Shown here one piece after another: positions 1-7,521 of a stretch of 33,170 bases of DNA. The position numbers and the translations under genes are program-made. The DNA comes from a virus. The stretch lies in IMG/VR virus record IMGVR_UViG_3300034152_000094, positions 1 through 33,170 of that record, one strand, 5' to 3'. Every line of letters begins with the position of its first letter. Positions within the stretch are counted from its first letter, which is position 1. The notes below the pieces were generated by a model. The model ran no database searches and was not told where the DNA came from. It saw only the letters and a list, made by a program, of their open reading frames with translations.

Positions 1-1
1 G

Positions 2-277
2 CCAAGATTAGTCCAAAGCACTTTGGGTCAAGTTCTTGTAATGGGCGACGTGGAAACACTAATCCCGATGTTGACGCAAGAACTGGAACAGATATCCAGT
101 ATCAAAGGTGGGGGCGACCAAGTATTGCCTTTACTGCTCCAGCGACTGACAGCCCGTGCATCTAAGAAGATTGTTGCGGTGCCAGTCACTATCCAGCAAA
201 CGGGAGAAAGGGATTTGGTTGTAGTACCCCAAGGATTGGAAGAAACTCTAACAATACTGGAGCCAATATCGCAATGA
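2..277 (+). CDS. C-terminal fragment of an upstream virion gene (possibly portal)
   Basis: The reading frame is open from the left edge to a TGA at 275-277, so this is the 3' end of a longer gene and the first in-frame TTG (23) is probably internal. The visible 91 residues are hydrophilic and helical, with no motif I recognise. The stop overlaps the next ATG (ATGA), indicating translational coupling. It lies directly before a head-tail connector and two genes before the scaffold, which is where portal or head-morphogenesis genes usually sit. That position is the only basis for suggesting portal; the family is not identified from sequence. Confidence 0.6.
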   Translation, partial: PRLVQSTLGQVLVMGDVETLIPMLTQELEQISSIKGGGDQVLPLLLQRLTARASKKIVAVPVTIQQTGERDLVVVPQGLEETLTILEPISQ

Positions 278-1026
278 ACAAACTGCAAAAGAAAAGCACA
301 GAGCAGCTAGTCTATATTGTAACCTTCGATAGTGTTCTACCAGCGGGAGTTACAATTACTTCTCTCGACGCGATCACTGTCAGCCCAGCAGGCTTAGAGT
401 ATTCTGATGAAACAGTTCTAGCCGCTGACACGGACGGCGTGCCGGCTGGGCGGGGTATCTCAATTAAGCTGTCTAGTGGGTCTGACGGCTATGAATACTT
501 CATTATGTTGGCCGTCACAGGGTCGAATGGTTCTGAATACGTAGTACGAGCCACATTGGTCGTTTCAGATTCAGCAATGTCTGATGCTACCCTTTACTAC
601 GGGTCAGTTTGGGAGGGTGATGATTACTTCAGGAACATCCTTGATAGCGATGCCTGGGATGATGCATCTAACCCAAATAAGCGAGTTGCTCTTTGGCAAG
701 CCACACGATCAATTGATCGTTTGAATTTCAGAGGGACTAAAGTGGGCACACTTCAGTTTCCTCGCGGAACAGACACAGAAACACCCGAAACAATCAAACA
801 AGCCACATTTGAGATAGCAATTCGATTATTAGACGGCGTCAATGTCGAACTCGAGCATGAAGACCTACGAACCAACAAAGACAAATATGGCAACGTAGAG
901 TCAGCTAGAGACACGTCTTGGGGAATGGAACATCTACAAGCAGGGATTGTTAGTCTTCAAGCCTGGCATCTTTTGAAGCCGTACCTAAGAGACGGCCGAC
1001 GTATTCAACTTCAAAGGAAAACATAG
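274..1026 (+). CDS. Ig-like plus DnaT-like head-tail connector protein
   Basis: The 250-residue product has two parts. Residues about 10-100 look like a beta-rich Ig-type module with Asp/Ser/Gly-rich strands. Residues about 105-250 resemble the phage DnaT-like/head-tail adaptor family: an aromatic-rich start, an 'ATRSIDRLNFRGTKV' helix, a 'LQFPRG' turn and an 'IKQATFEIAIRLLDGV' helix. In that family the helical domain forms the ring under the portal. The start is the ATG overlapping the previous stop (ATGA), and the gene ends inside the next start (TAGTG). Its place before the scaffold and capsid genes fits a connector. Fusion of an Ig-type module to the adaptor is somewhat unusual and is inferred from composition only. 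Confidence 0.6.
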   Translation: MNKLQKKSTEQLVYIVTFDSVLPAGVTITSLDAITVSPAGLEYSDETVLAADTDGVPAGRGISIKLSSGSDGYEYFIMLAVTGSNGSEYVVRATLVVSDSAMSDATLYYGSVWEGDDYFRNILDSDAWDDASNPNKRVALWQATRSIDRLNFRGTKVGTLQFPRGTDTETPETIKQATFEIAIRLLDGVNVELEHEDLRTNKDKYGNVESARDTSWGMEHLQAGIVSLQAWHLLKPYLRDGRRIQLQRKT

Positions 1027-1289
1027 TGCCTGGATTCAACAGTTTCTCAGCACAGCCCAATATGAAGCTGGTCATGACTGAAGATGGCGACCGTCGCATT
1101 AAAGTGATGGTGCCTGAGACCGGTGAAGAACTCTGGTTGGAAGAATGGCTAAATAGTGTATTCTATTTCCCAACCGATGATGAACTCGACGCGCAAATTA
1201 GCTCTCTTCGCTCCGGCGATGAAGATGCAGTGGTTATCGAACGCGACATGGGTCCGATCGATATTTCTCTCTACAAGTCCTCACTGTAG
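1026..1289 (+). CDS. Small acidic protein of unknown function, head region
   Basis: This 87-residue acidic protein starts at a GTG that shares its G with the TAG of the preceding gene. AAAGGA lies about eight bases upstream and supports this start; the next in-frame ATG (1063) would remove 12 residues. It has no recognised family, membrane segment or signal peptide. The sequence includes an E/D-rich stretch with two tryptophans around residues 35-45. Its position between the connector and scaffold genes suggests a head-assembly or connector accessory role, which is inference only. A hairpin and a candidate promoter follow it. Confidence 0.55.
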   Translation: MPGFNSFSAQPNMKLVMTEDGDRRIKVMVPETGEELWLEEWLNSVFYFPTDDELDAQISSLRSGDEDAVVIERDMGPIDISLYKSSL

Positions 1290-1294
1290 GACGT

Positions 1295-1330
1295 AATCAA
1301 ACTGACTCTTGCACCAGTTTGATTTATAAT
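1295..1330 (+). promoter_or_regulatory. Hairpin and candidate promoter ahead of scaffold/capsid genes
   Basis: A perfect 10-bp stem, AATCAAACTG (1295-1304) with CAGTTTGATT (1315-1324), has a 10-base loop. A TATAAT hexamer (1325-1330) follows directly, and CTGACT (1302-1307) sits 17 bases upstream of it as a weak -35. The same bases could act as a weak terminator or processing hairpin for the upstream message. A separate promoter for the abundant scaffold and capsid proteins is plausible. The AAGGAG Shine-Dalgarno of the scaffold gene follows. Confidence 0.4.
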
Positions 1331-1350
1331 CCAAATGCAAGGAGATCAAA

Positions 1351-2217
1351 ATGAAATTCGATTTGCACAATTGGCTTTTGTCCCTTCCTTTCGTGACAGC
1401 TTATGAGGGTGATGACGGCGGTGACGGTGACGGTGATGGTGACGGTTCTGGTGGCGACCGCACTGCCGCTGGTACTGGCGGCGACGGCGATGGGGGCGGT
1501 GATGGTGATGGTGACGGTGACGGTGACGGCACCGGTGGCCAGAAGACTTTCACGCAGGCCGAACTGAACACCATTCTCAAGCGAGAGCGGAAGAAGAACG
1601 AAGACCGCGTCAAGTCTCAGATCAAAGAGCTTGAGGAATTGAAGAAATCGAAGTCAATGTCCGAACAGGACCGGGCGAAGTTGGCGACGCGAATCGACAG
1701 CCTGAACGACGAACTGCTTACCAAACAGCAGTTGGCCGCGAAAGAAAAGGAGAAGCTCAAGAAGCAATACTCTGAGCAACTCGATCAAGTTACGCAGGAG
1801 CGAGATTCATGGCAGCAGCGTTACCGGAACGCAGAAATCAACCGGGCAATTTCGGATGCTGCCCAAGAGGAAGGCGCTTTTCAGTCGCGAGACTTGCAGG
1901 CTCTTCTGGCGCCGAACACGGCACTTCAGGAAGACATCGGAGACGACGGCGAACCCCAAGGGACATTCACCCCGAAGGTTAAGTTCGCGGATTCCGATAA
2001 GGACGGGAAGCCAGTTACCCTTGACCTGACGGTATCGGAAGCCGTCAAACGTATGAAAGACACACCCGAAAGATATGGGCACCTCTTCAAGTCGACCGCC
2101 AGTAGTGGATTAGGCGAGAGCGGCGGAGCCGGACGTGGGACGGCCAAAGACGTCTCCAAGATGTCACCTGCGGAATACAGGAAATATCGAAAAGAACAAG
2201 GTTTGGGAAATTTCTAA
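1351..2217 (+). CDS. Capsid assembly scaffolding protein
   Basis: The 288-residue product sits directly before the capsid gene. It contains the phrase 'TFTQAELNTILKRER' (about residues 65-79), typical of phage scaffold proteins, followed by a long charged coiled coil (about 75-165) and a basic C-terminal tail, the usual capsid-binding end of scaffolds. Residues 20-63 are an unusual Gly/Asp-rich low-complexity segment. Residues 13-18 read PFVTAY, which recurs at residues 10-15 of the capsid protein. The ATG has a good AAGGAG site. Scaffolds nucleate procapsid assembly and leave before DNA packaging. The family assignment is fairly secure from motif and position. Confidence 0.85.
   Translation: MKFDLHNWLLSLPFVTAYEGDDGGDGDGDGDGSGGDRTAAGTGGDGDGGGDGDGDGDGDGTGGQKTFTQAELNTILKRERKKNEDRVKSQIKELEELKKSKSMSEQDRAKLATRIDSLNDELLTKQQLAAKEKEKLKKQYSEQLDQVTQERDSWQQRYRNAEINRAISDAAQEEGAFQSRDLQALLAPNTALQEDIGDDGEPQGTFTPKVKFADSDKDGKPVTLDLTVSEAVKRMKDTPERYGHLFKSTASSGLGESGGAGRGTAKDVSKMSPAEYRKYRKEQGLGNF
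1408..1539 (+). repeat. Gly/Asp-coding hexamer repeat inside scaffold gene
   Basis: The stretch is built from GGTGAC/GGTGAT/GGCGAC units encoding (Gly-Asp)n, interrupted by one Ser/Arg/Thr/Ala segment. Third-base variation between copies shows it is not a fresh expansion. The encoded linker is highly acidic and presumably disordered. It separates the PFVTAY-bearing N-terminus from the coiled coil. Confidence 0.85.
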
Positions 2218-2262
2218 TTTAGCTAGAACAACTAGCTTCTCTACTTTCGGAGTAAGAAAACG

Positions 2263-2366
2263 ATGAATACGAAGTACGTCCTCGGCGGCCCTTTCGTGAC
2301 CGCATACAACAACTCTCTGGACGCTCTGGTCCCCGAACTGTGGGCCCAGGAAAGTTTGGCCATCCT
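2263..2366 (+). CDS. Major capsid protein, exon 1
   Basis: This exon encodes the first 34 residues plus two bases of codon 35 of the major capsid protein. The ATG follows a GGAG site (2249-2252). The exon ends '...ESLAIL', and joining base 2366 to 3313 restores '...LAILEENMVAG...', the N-terminal arrangement expected for P22-like coat proteins ('ELW...LAILEENMV'). Without splicing the frame runs only to a TAA about 20 bases into the intron. Residues 10-15 (PFVTAY) repeat the scaffold N-terminus with three differences, all silent. A small AGCTAG/CTAGCT hairpin (2221-2237) precedes the gene. Confidence 0.8.
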
Positions 2367-3312
2367 AAATCCTCTGGGACTCTAATTAGTAATAATTAGA
2401 TGCACAGTGGGCTGTATGCTGGAAACTCCACTTTAAGCTAACATTACTAATGAGGTAACAAATGTTAGTACAGGACAATCAGCAGGTAACTGATTCTTGG
2501 TTTGCTGCCATTTTAGATGGTGAGGGTTCTTTTAGAATTACAAAGCATGGAACTCCCGAAGTCCGAATTGTTAATACGGACTTAGATATTATTGACGCTT
2601 GTGAACAATTCTTAAAAGGCAATCATATTGTCTATAAGAAGTCCTCACAGAAAGTAAGGAATCGGAAACGGTTCTTTACGGTTGGAATAACTAATGATTC
2701 TAATCAAATATTCCAATATGCTACCATGCTTTATAACCTACTTGAACCTAAGCTACAATGTCGAAGACAGCAATTCCAAAGAATACTAGGAACCTCAGAG
2801 ACTTTACGCCCACTAACTGTTGATTTCGATTGGTTGATTGGGATTTGGGAGGGAGAAGGCTACTTCTCTTTGACGAAAGGATATCGAGGTAGTGCAGATA
2901 TGCAAATTGGATTAGGTAATACTAATCCTTTGATTCTTGAAAAGGTTGCAATAAATCTGAAAGCGATTGATTGTCCTTTCTATATTAGAAGTAAGAATTA
3001 CGAACGGAAAGAATGGAAGAATGCCCAGGAAATCGTAATTCGAGGATTACATCGGTGTTATAAGTTTCTGCAAGGCACTAATACCAAGTGGTCAGCAAAA
3101 CGTAACGTTCGATTGTCCGAGCTCTGCACAGAATTTGTTAATAGCCGATTTATGAAAGAGGCTAAAGATGAGTTCACACTTCGTGAAGCCCAAATAATCC
3201 AAACATGTATTGATATCAATAACAGTTAATGATAAAGTCCAATCTGGAAGCGAAACTTCCAGGGTAAATTCCGCCAATTTACCTAAGCCTGAATAAGGTG
3301 AAAATATCTCCG
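2367..3312 (+). mobile_element. Group I intron in the major capsid gene
   Basis: The 946-base insertion interrupts the capsid reading frame. Its ends meet group I rules. The 5' exon ends TCCT (2363-2366) and pairs with GGGA (2376-2379), giving the required U-G wobble at the splice site (P1). The first five bases of exon 2, GGAGG (3313-3317), pair with CCTCT (2371-2375), the expected P10. The last intron base is G (3312). GATAAAGTCC (3231-3240), just after the internal ORF, resembles the conserved S element. It carries a LAGLIDADG endonuclease gene with its own ribosome site. Exact ends are inferred from pairing and protein continuity; the full P3-P8 core was not modelled. Confidence 0.8.
2462..3229 (+). 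CDS. Intron-encoded LAGLIDADG homing endonuclease
   Basis: This 255-residue protein has two LAGLIDADG motifs, 'WFAAILDGEGSF' (about 13-24) and 'DWLIGIWEGEGYF' (about 123-135). Each contributes an acidic catalytic residue at the dimer-like interface, and two motifs in one chain indicate a monomeric enzyme. Such proteins cut intron-less alleles so the intron is copied in, and some also assist splicing as maturases. The ATG follows TGAGGT at a normal distance. The gene is more AT-rich than the flanking capsid exons, in line with separate origin. It lies wholly inside the intron, in a loop upstream of the S-like element. Confidence 0.9.
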   Translation: MLVQDNQQVTDSWFAAILDGEGSFRITKHGTPEVRIVNTDLDIIDACEQFLKGNHIVYKKSSQKVRNRKRFFTVGITNDSNQIFQYATMLYNLLEPKLQCRRQQFQRILGTSETLRPLTVDFDWLIGIWEGEGYFSLTKGYRGSADMQIGLGNTNPLILEKVAINLKAIDCPFYIRSKNYERKEWKNAQEIVIRGLHRCYKFLQGTNTKWSAKRNVRLSELCTEFVNSRFMKEAKDEFTLREAQIIQTCIDINNS

Positions 3313-4609
3313 GGAGGAGAACATGGTGGCAGGATTACTCGTGCACAAGGATTTTGAAGATGAGATCGCCAATTTCGGCGACACAGTTAACACCCGTAAG
3401 CCGGGTGAGTTCCAGGCCAAGCGTAAAGGCGTGAACGACAACGTCGATGTGCAGGCTGCGAACAGCACGAACGTGCCGGTCAAGCTGAACCAGCACGTTC
3501 ACACCTCGTTCCTGATTCGGGACGGTGAAGAGTCGCTGGCCTTCAAGAGCTTGGTCGAAGAGTACCTGGCACCGGCGATGATGGCCCAGGCCCGATTCGT
3601 TGACCAGATCGTTCTCGGTCAGTTCCCGCAGTTCCTTGCGAACGGTTACGGTAAGCTGGGTGGGTTGTCCGCGACGACCGCCAAGGATTACATCCTTGGT
3701 ACTCGGAACGTGATGAACGTCAACAAGGCGTACCAGCAAGGTCGAAACCTGATTTGGTCGCCCAATGGTGAAACCGCTGCACTCGGCACGGAACTGTTCA
3801 TCAGTGCTGAGAAGCGTGGTGACGAAGGTACGGCTCTGCGAGATGCAAGTCTCGGTCAGTTGCTCGGCTTCGATCACTACATGAGCCAGAACATGTCCGA
3901 TTACCTGGAAGGTGATGTGGACGCGACTGGTGCGATCAACAACGGTAACACCGCCGTTGGTACGACAACTCTGACGGTCGACGGTTTCAGCGCCGCGATC
4001 CCGGCCAACAGCTACATCAAGGTGGCTGGCGACCCGACTCCGCACCGAGTTGTCTCGACTGTCGGCGGTACAACTCCGACGTCAATTGTCATCGCCTCGC
4101 CTGGCCTACGTAACGCTGTCGCCGATGGTCAGGTCGTGACCGTGTACGCTGGCGGTGCTGTCAACTTGGGTGCTGGTTACGCTGCCGGTTACGACAAGTA
4201 CATCAAGGTTAGCGGCTTCACGCTGCCGCCGCGAGTTGGCCAGTTCATCAGCTTCGCTGACGCTGCCACAAACGCCGTCTACACGATCATCGACTACGAT
4301 TCCACTGATGGTGTTCTGCTCGATCGGCCGCTGGAAGCCGCGATCAGCAATGCCGACGCGGTCAATATCGCCCCTGGCGGTAACTACAACTTCGCGTTCC
4401 ACCGCAACGCGATCGCCCTCGTGACCCGACCTCTGGCTCCGCCGCGATCTGGTGCTGGTGCGTTGTCAGCCGTTGTGAACTACAACGGTCTGTCAATGCG
4501 TGCCGTCATCACCTACGACGGTAACAAGCAGGGTCACCTGGTTACCCTCGACATGCTGTGTGGTGTCAAGGTTCTGGACACGGCGCTTGGAGCAGTGTTG
4601 TTCGGTTAA
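3313..4609 (+). CDS. Major capsid protein, exon 2 (P22 gp5-like)
   Basis: Exon 2 encodes residues 35-466. It starts at the base that completes a CTG codon and continues EENMVAGLLVHKDFEDEI, then 'GDTVNTRKPGEF', typical of P22-type coat proteins with the HK97 fold. A middle segment (about residues 225-370) is rich in Gly/Thr/Val/Ala and resembles the beta-rich inserted domain of that family. The spliced product is 466 residues, a normal length. Starting at the internal ATG (3323) would remove the conserved N-terminal arm and leave no sensible role for exon 1. The C-content and codon use suit a highly expressed gene. A GC-rich hairpin follows the stop. Confidence 0.85.
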
Positions 4610-4623
4610 TCGGAATTCACCTG

Positions 4624-4650
4624 TGCGGGGCCACATGGTGTGGCCCCGCA
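4624..4650 (+). terminator. Strong hairpin after the capsid gene (weak or rho-dependent terminator)
   Basis: TGCGGGGCCA (4624-4633) pairs perfectly with TGGCCCCGCA (4641-4650), and two inner pairs extend the stem to 12 bp with a three-base loop. No T-run follows. It may therefore be a partial terminator, or a 3' hairpin that stabilises the capsid message while allowing read-through to the next genes. Confidence 0.5.
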
Positions 4651-4677
4651 CTTCCCTATCAGTTTCGGAGGTGAATT

Positions 4678-4998
4678 TTGAAACCGGAGATCATCATCGC
4701 TATCATCACTTTAGCTGGAGTGGTGGTCACTGGCGGCTCAACTATCATTGTTGCTATTCTCCGATTCAAAGATCGAAAGATACTTGTTGAAGTGAATGAA
4801 GCAGTTAATAACCGAGTCGCTAAACGCGGGCCAGAAGCAAAACTGCTCTATGATCTAGTGTGGGAGAACCATAAGAAAAGCCAGAAACTTGAAGGGCATA
4901 TCGATGCTACTCAGAAGAAAGTTGAAGGCGTTTCTGATCAGATAAAGGAACTCCCGTGTAAGGATCAGCAGTTCTACTGCCCATTGCAAGGTAAATAA
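4678..4998 (+). CDS. Small membrane-anchored protein, unknown function
   Basis: The 106-residue product starts at TTG, chosen because a near-perfect CGGAGGTG site lies seven bases upstream and no ATG lies near. Residues 4-28 form a hydrophobic transmembrane helix (IIIAIITLAGVVVTGG), followed by a short basic segment and a helical, coiled-coil-like tail with two late cysteines. One membrane span plus a charged tail fits a small phage membrane protein such as a holin or spanin-like partner. Its position between capsid and connector genes is unusual for a holin, so no function is assigned. Its stop overlaps the next ATG (TAATG). Confidence 0.65.
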   Translation: MKPEIIIAIITLAGVVVTGGSTIIVAILRFKDRKILVEVNEAVNNRVAKRGPEAKLLYDLVWENHKKSQKLEGHIDATQKKVEGVSDQIKELPCKDQQFYCPLQGK

Positions 4999-5552
4999 TG
5001 ACCACCAATCAGCTTCAGTTTATACGTCGCGTCTTGTATCGGCTGAAGCGACGTTACGGAGCCACAGCCGATTATTACAGGATAAGCGCGAATACAGTTG
5101 ACGAGTCAACCGGTCTATCTACACAAACACGTACGAAATATACCATTAAACGGGTGATCAGACTCCCTGTTCGACTTATCCGTGATAACGAGTATCAAAC
5201 ATCCTTCTTGACCGCCAACCGTAATTTCATTTACGGGGCGACCTATGACAAAGACATTCAAGTCTTTGTTATCGATGCAAAAGATATAACTATCACGCCA
5301 AGTCATGACGATTACATCATAGTTGGTGATTCAAGGTTCAACGTGAAGGAAGTTGAAAAGCTTGACTATAACCTGGGCTATACGGTAATAGCTGAAGCAA
5401 TCGAGGGTGACAACTTAGATCGAATCTTCGAGGAAGCAATCACCCAGACTCTCGGTTTACAGGGTAATTTTGACTTAGGTCAAGTCCTCGGTAAATCGAT
5501 CAGTCATACGGTTGCATTGGAAAGTGAGGTGGCATATGAGCATACACAGTGA
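4998..5552 (+). CDS. Putative head-tail joining (neck) protein
   Basis: This 184-residue protein is coupled to the previous gene through TAATG. Its N-terminus is basic and helical (about 1-25). A central beta-rich part ends in 'DDYIIVGDSRFNVKEVEKLDYNLGYTVIAEAI' (about 115-150), which resembles the small beta-barrel of head-closure proteins, where the strand pair 'D.i..g...y.v..i' is common. It overlaps the start of the next gene by 17 bases. Position between the capsid gene and a likely tail-terminator gene supports a neck role. The exact family is not identified. Confidence 0.5.
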   Translation: MTTNQLQFIRRVLYRLKRRYGATADYYRISANTVDESTGLSTQTRTKYTIKRVIRLPVRLIRDNEYQTSFLTANRNFIYGATYDKDIQVFVIDAKDITITPSHDDYIIVGDSRFNVKEVEKLDYNLGYTVIAEAIEGDNLDRIFEEAITQTLGLQGNFDLGQVLGKSISHTVALESEVAYEHTQ

Positions 5553-6012
5553 TTGGGTGCGATGGTGCCACCACTCTATTGTCAAACATTTCCATGACCA
5601 GTTGAACGCGACCGCTGAAGTCTACGTCGAAGGTCGAAAACGGAAAGACCCGGAACCACAACCACGATTTGAAATCAGAATTGACGGACCACAATTCGAT
5701 GAAGTTTCAAACAAGTGCTGGTTTCTCACCGTAGAAATCAATATCTTGATTGTCACATCCCGTGACGAACGAGATACTTACAACCATCAAAAAGTTGTGG
5801 GGGAATGTGTCGCAGCTTTTACGGATGATATCTTAGTCAAGAAGTACGGAAGCGAAGATGGAGATGACGAATCACTAATCGGGTGTTTTACCGAAAGATC
5901 AGACCCGAAAGAGAAGGTAGTCGTTAGCAACTTCGGTGTGATAGAGCCCACCAACAGGCTGATTATGTCAACTGCCGAAGGTCATTACCAAATGTGTCTC
6001 AAAGAAGGGTAA
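5536..6012 (+). CDS. Putative tail terminator / tail completion protein
   Basis: The start chosen is ATG 5536, preceded by GAGGTGG; an upstream TTG (5512) lacks a ribosome site and would deepen the overlap. The 158-residue protein begins with a helix (DWVRWCHHSIVKHFHDQL), followed by 'RFEIRIDGP' and 'CWFLTVEINILIVTSRDERDTY', an alternating strand-helix layout like phage tail-terminator proteins that cap the tail tube. Its place just before the tail tube gene fits. The assignment rests on position and general fold pattern, not on a diagnostic motif. Confidence 0.5.
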   Translation: MSIHSDWVRWCHHSIVKHFHDQLNATAEVYVEGRKRKDPEPQPRFEIRIDGPQFDEVSNKCWFLTVEINILIVTSRDERDTYNHQKVVGECVAAFTDDILVKKYGSEDGDDESLIGCFTERSDPKEKVVVSNFGVIEPTNRLIMSTAEGHYQMCLKEG

Positions 6013-6018
6013 CTTGAA

Positions 6019-6504
6019 ATGGCACAAATTGATTTGAAGAAAGCTGTCATCAAGATTCTTGATGGCAGTAGCCCTACCCCGAATGAACTGACGATCATCG
6101 TCGGCGAAGGTAATCTGACCTGGACCGAGCGGGTGAATCGTGAGTACATCTTGAATCGTGGTGTGATTCATGGTGTCCGTGACGGGGATGAAGAACCCAT
6201 CGACGTGTCCCTCGAATTTATGTGGGAGTTCCTGATGGCCGATGTCGGCGATCCGCCCACGGTCGAGGATGCGTTGAAGAAGCGAGGCAATGCCTCTACG
6301 TGGGAAACGTCCGGTGCTGACGCGTGCGAACCGTACGCTGTCGATATTCAAGTGGTCTATACGCCGGTCTGTGCGGGCGTCGATCCTGAAACCATTCTCT
6401 TGCAGGAGTTCCGCTACGAGGAACTGGAACACGACCTGCGAGGCGGCACTGTGTCTGTCAGTGGTAAGTGCAACGTCAAGGAAGCATCGGTCTCACGAGG
6501 TTAA
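6019..6504 (+). CDS. Putative major tail tube protein
   Basis: The 161-residue protein begins MAQIDLKKAVIKILDGS. It continues with 'NELTIIVGEGNLTWTERVNREYILNRG' and ends with a beta-rich segment 'YEELEHDLRGGTVSVSGKCNV'. Length, strand-rich pattern and the 'GEGNLTW' strand are usual for siphophage tail tube proteins, which form stacked hexameric rings around the tape measure. It sits between the likely tail terminator and the chaperone genes, the standard place for this gene. A short helix in the middle (about 60-75) is also typical. Function is inferred with moderate certainty. Confidence 0.6.
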   Translation: MAQIDLKKAVIKILDGSSPTPNELTIIVGEGNLTWTERVNREYILNRGVIHGVRDGDEEPIDVSLEFMWEFLMADVGDPPTVEDALKKRGNASTWETSGADACEPYAVDIQVVYTPVCAGVDPETILLQEFRYEELEHDLRGGTVSVSGKCNVKEASVSRG

Positions 6505-6507
6505 TTC

Positions 6508-6993
6508 ATGAGCGTTAGCGCACCCCGAATTGTTGCACAGCTCCAGGCTACTGTGACGAAGACGCTGACTGATGAGTCAACGCCTTCTCACAAGTATGTC
6601 AAAGGGTTGTATGAAGTGGTTCCGGCAGATGCAGACCTCCTGTACAATAATCGGCACGAAGTTGGTGCCGGAGGTGCAGTTGAGTTGGATCTCGCAGGAA
6701 CGCTAGTTGATGCCATTGGTCAAGCGTGTGTGTTTGCAACGGTCTACGCGATTTACATCCGTAACCGTTCCACCACGACCACTGACAAAGTCCACATCGG
6801 TGGAGATGACGCCTCCATTCCGCTCTTTGGAGCCGTGGCGGATTATCTCATCCTTCCAGCCAACGGTGTGTTTCTCGTCACAAGTCCGATTGATGGTTGG
6901 ACTGTTACAGCCACGTCGGCAGATATCTTGGAGATTTCCAATCCTGGCGGCACGGCGATCGATTGTGACGTCGCTGTTCTCGGTAAGGCCTAA
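6508..6993 (+). CDS. Virion structural protein, beta-rich
   Basis: The ATG lies four bases after the previous stop. The 161-residue protein has a pattern found in a common but poorly named phage virion family: 'AVELDLAGTLVDAIGQACVFATVYAIYIRN', then a 'HIGGDDAS' turn, 'LILPANGVFLVTSPIDGWTVTATSADILEISNPGG', and a final 'IDCDVAVLGKA' strand. Such proteins sit near tail tube genes and may be tube-associated or decoration proteins. No catalytic motif is present. The family resemblance is from memory, and the role in this phage is inference. Confidence 0.55.
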   Translation: MSVSAPRIVAQLQATVTKTLTDESTPSHKYVKGLYEVVPADADLLYNNRHEVGAGGAVELDLAGTLVDAIGQACVFATVYAIYIRNRSTTTTDKVHIGGDDASIPLFGAVADYLILPANGVFLVTSPIDGWTVTATSADILEISNPGGTAIDCDVAVLGKA

Positions 6994-7011
6994 TAAGGAA
7001 GGTACTCTGAT

Positions 7012-7521
7012 ATGAAACTTGGCGGTGAAAAGTTCGTTAAGCCAAACCTCGAAATAATCGTCATCCCTCGGGGCGACGGAGAAGACATCGTATTCAAGGC
7101 TGGTCCAGTCGGCAACATGGATGACTTCGAGAAGTTATGTCCACTACCTGAACCGCCCGTGAAGATGTATCCTGGCGGCCGGAAGTCCCAGAACGTCAAA
7201 GACGAAGGCTACCAGAAGAAGCTGGCAGAGCACGCCGAACTTCGCTTCCACTTCATGGCTATTCAGTCGCTCAAGATGACTGAAGAGTTGGAGTGGGAAA
7301 CGGTCGATGAGGCCGAACCCTCAACATGGACGAACTACATGGATGAACTCCGAGAGGCTGGCTTCTCGGAAGTCGAAGTTAATCGAGTTGTCCAAGGCGT
7401 CATGGATGCCAATTGTTTGAATGAAGACCGGATTGAGGAGGCGAGGCAGCGTTTTTTAGCTTCGCAGCAGGAAGCACTCGAAAAGTCATCGACCCTGGCG
7501 GACGAACCGAGCTCTACATAG
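7012..7521 (+). CDS. Tail assembly chaperone, short form (G-like)
   Basis: This 169-residue acidic, helical protein lies immediately before the frameshifted extension and close to the tape measure gene, the position of lambda G. A slippery heptamer occurs near its end (7452-7458). Most ribosomes should read on to TAG 7519-7521 and make this short form. Chaperones of this kind coat the tape measure protein during tail assembly and do not enter the virion. Start: ATG with a GGAAGG site upstream. Identification rests on position plus the frameshift arrangement. Confidence 0.75.
   Translation: MKLGGEKFVKPNLEIIVIPRGDGEDIVFKAGPVGNMDDFEKLCPLPEPPVKMYPGGRKSQNVKDEGYQKKLAEHAELRFHFMAIQSLKMTEELEWETVDEAEPSTWTNYMDELREAGFSEVEVNRVVQGVMDANCLNEDRIEEARQRFLASQQEALEKSSTLADEPSST

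Noticed and set aside
3335-4045. 236-residue - strand ORF opposite the capsid gene
   Set aside because: It is an antisense shadow of a GC-rich, highly expressed gene and has no ribosome site.
3323-4609. Capsid gene starting at ATG 3323 as a complete gene
   Set aside because: It removes the conserved N-terminal arm. GAG GAG AAC directly upstream and exon 1 at 2263-2366 restore the expected protein after intron removal.
4624-4650. Full intrinsic terminator after the capsid gene
   Set aside because: The stem is strong but no T-run follows, so it is listed only as a possible weak terminator or stabilising hairpin.
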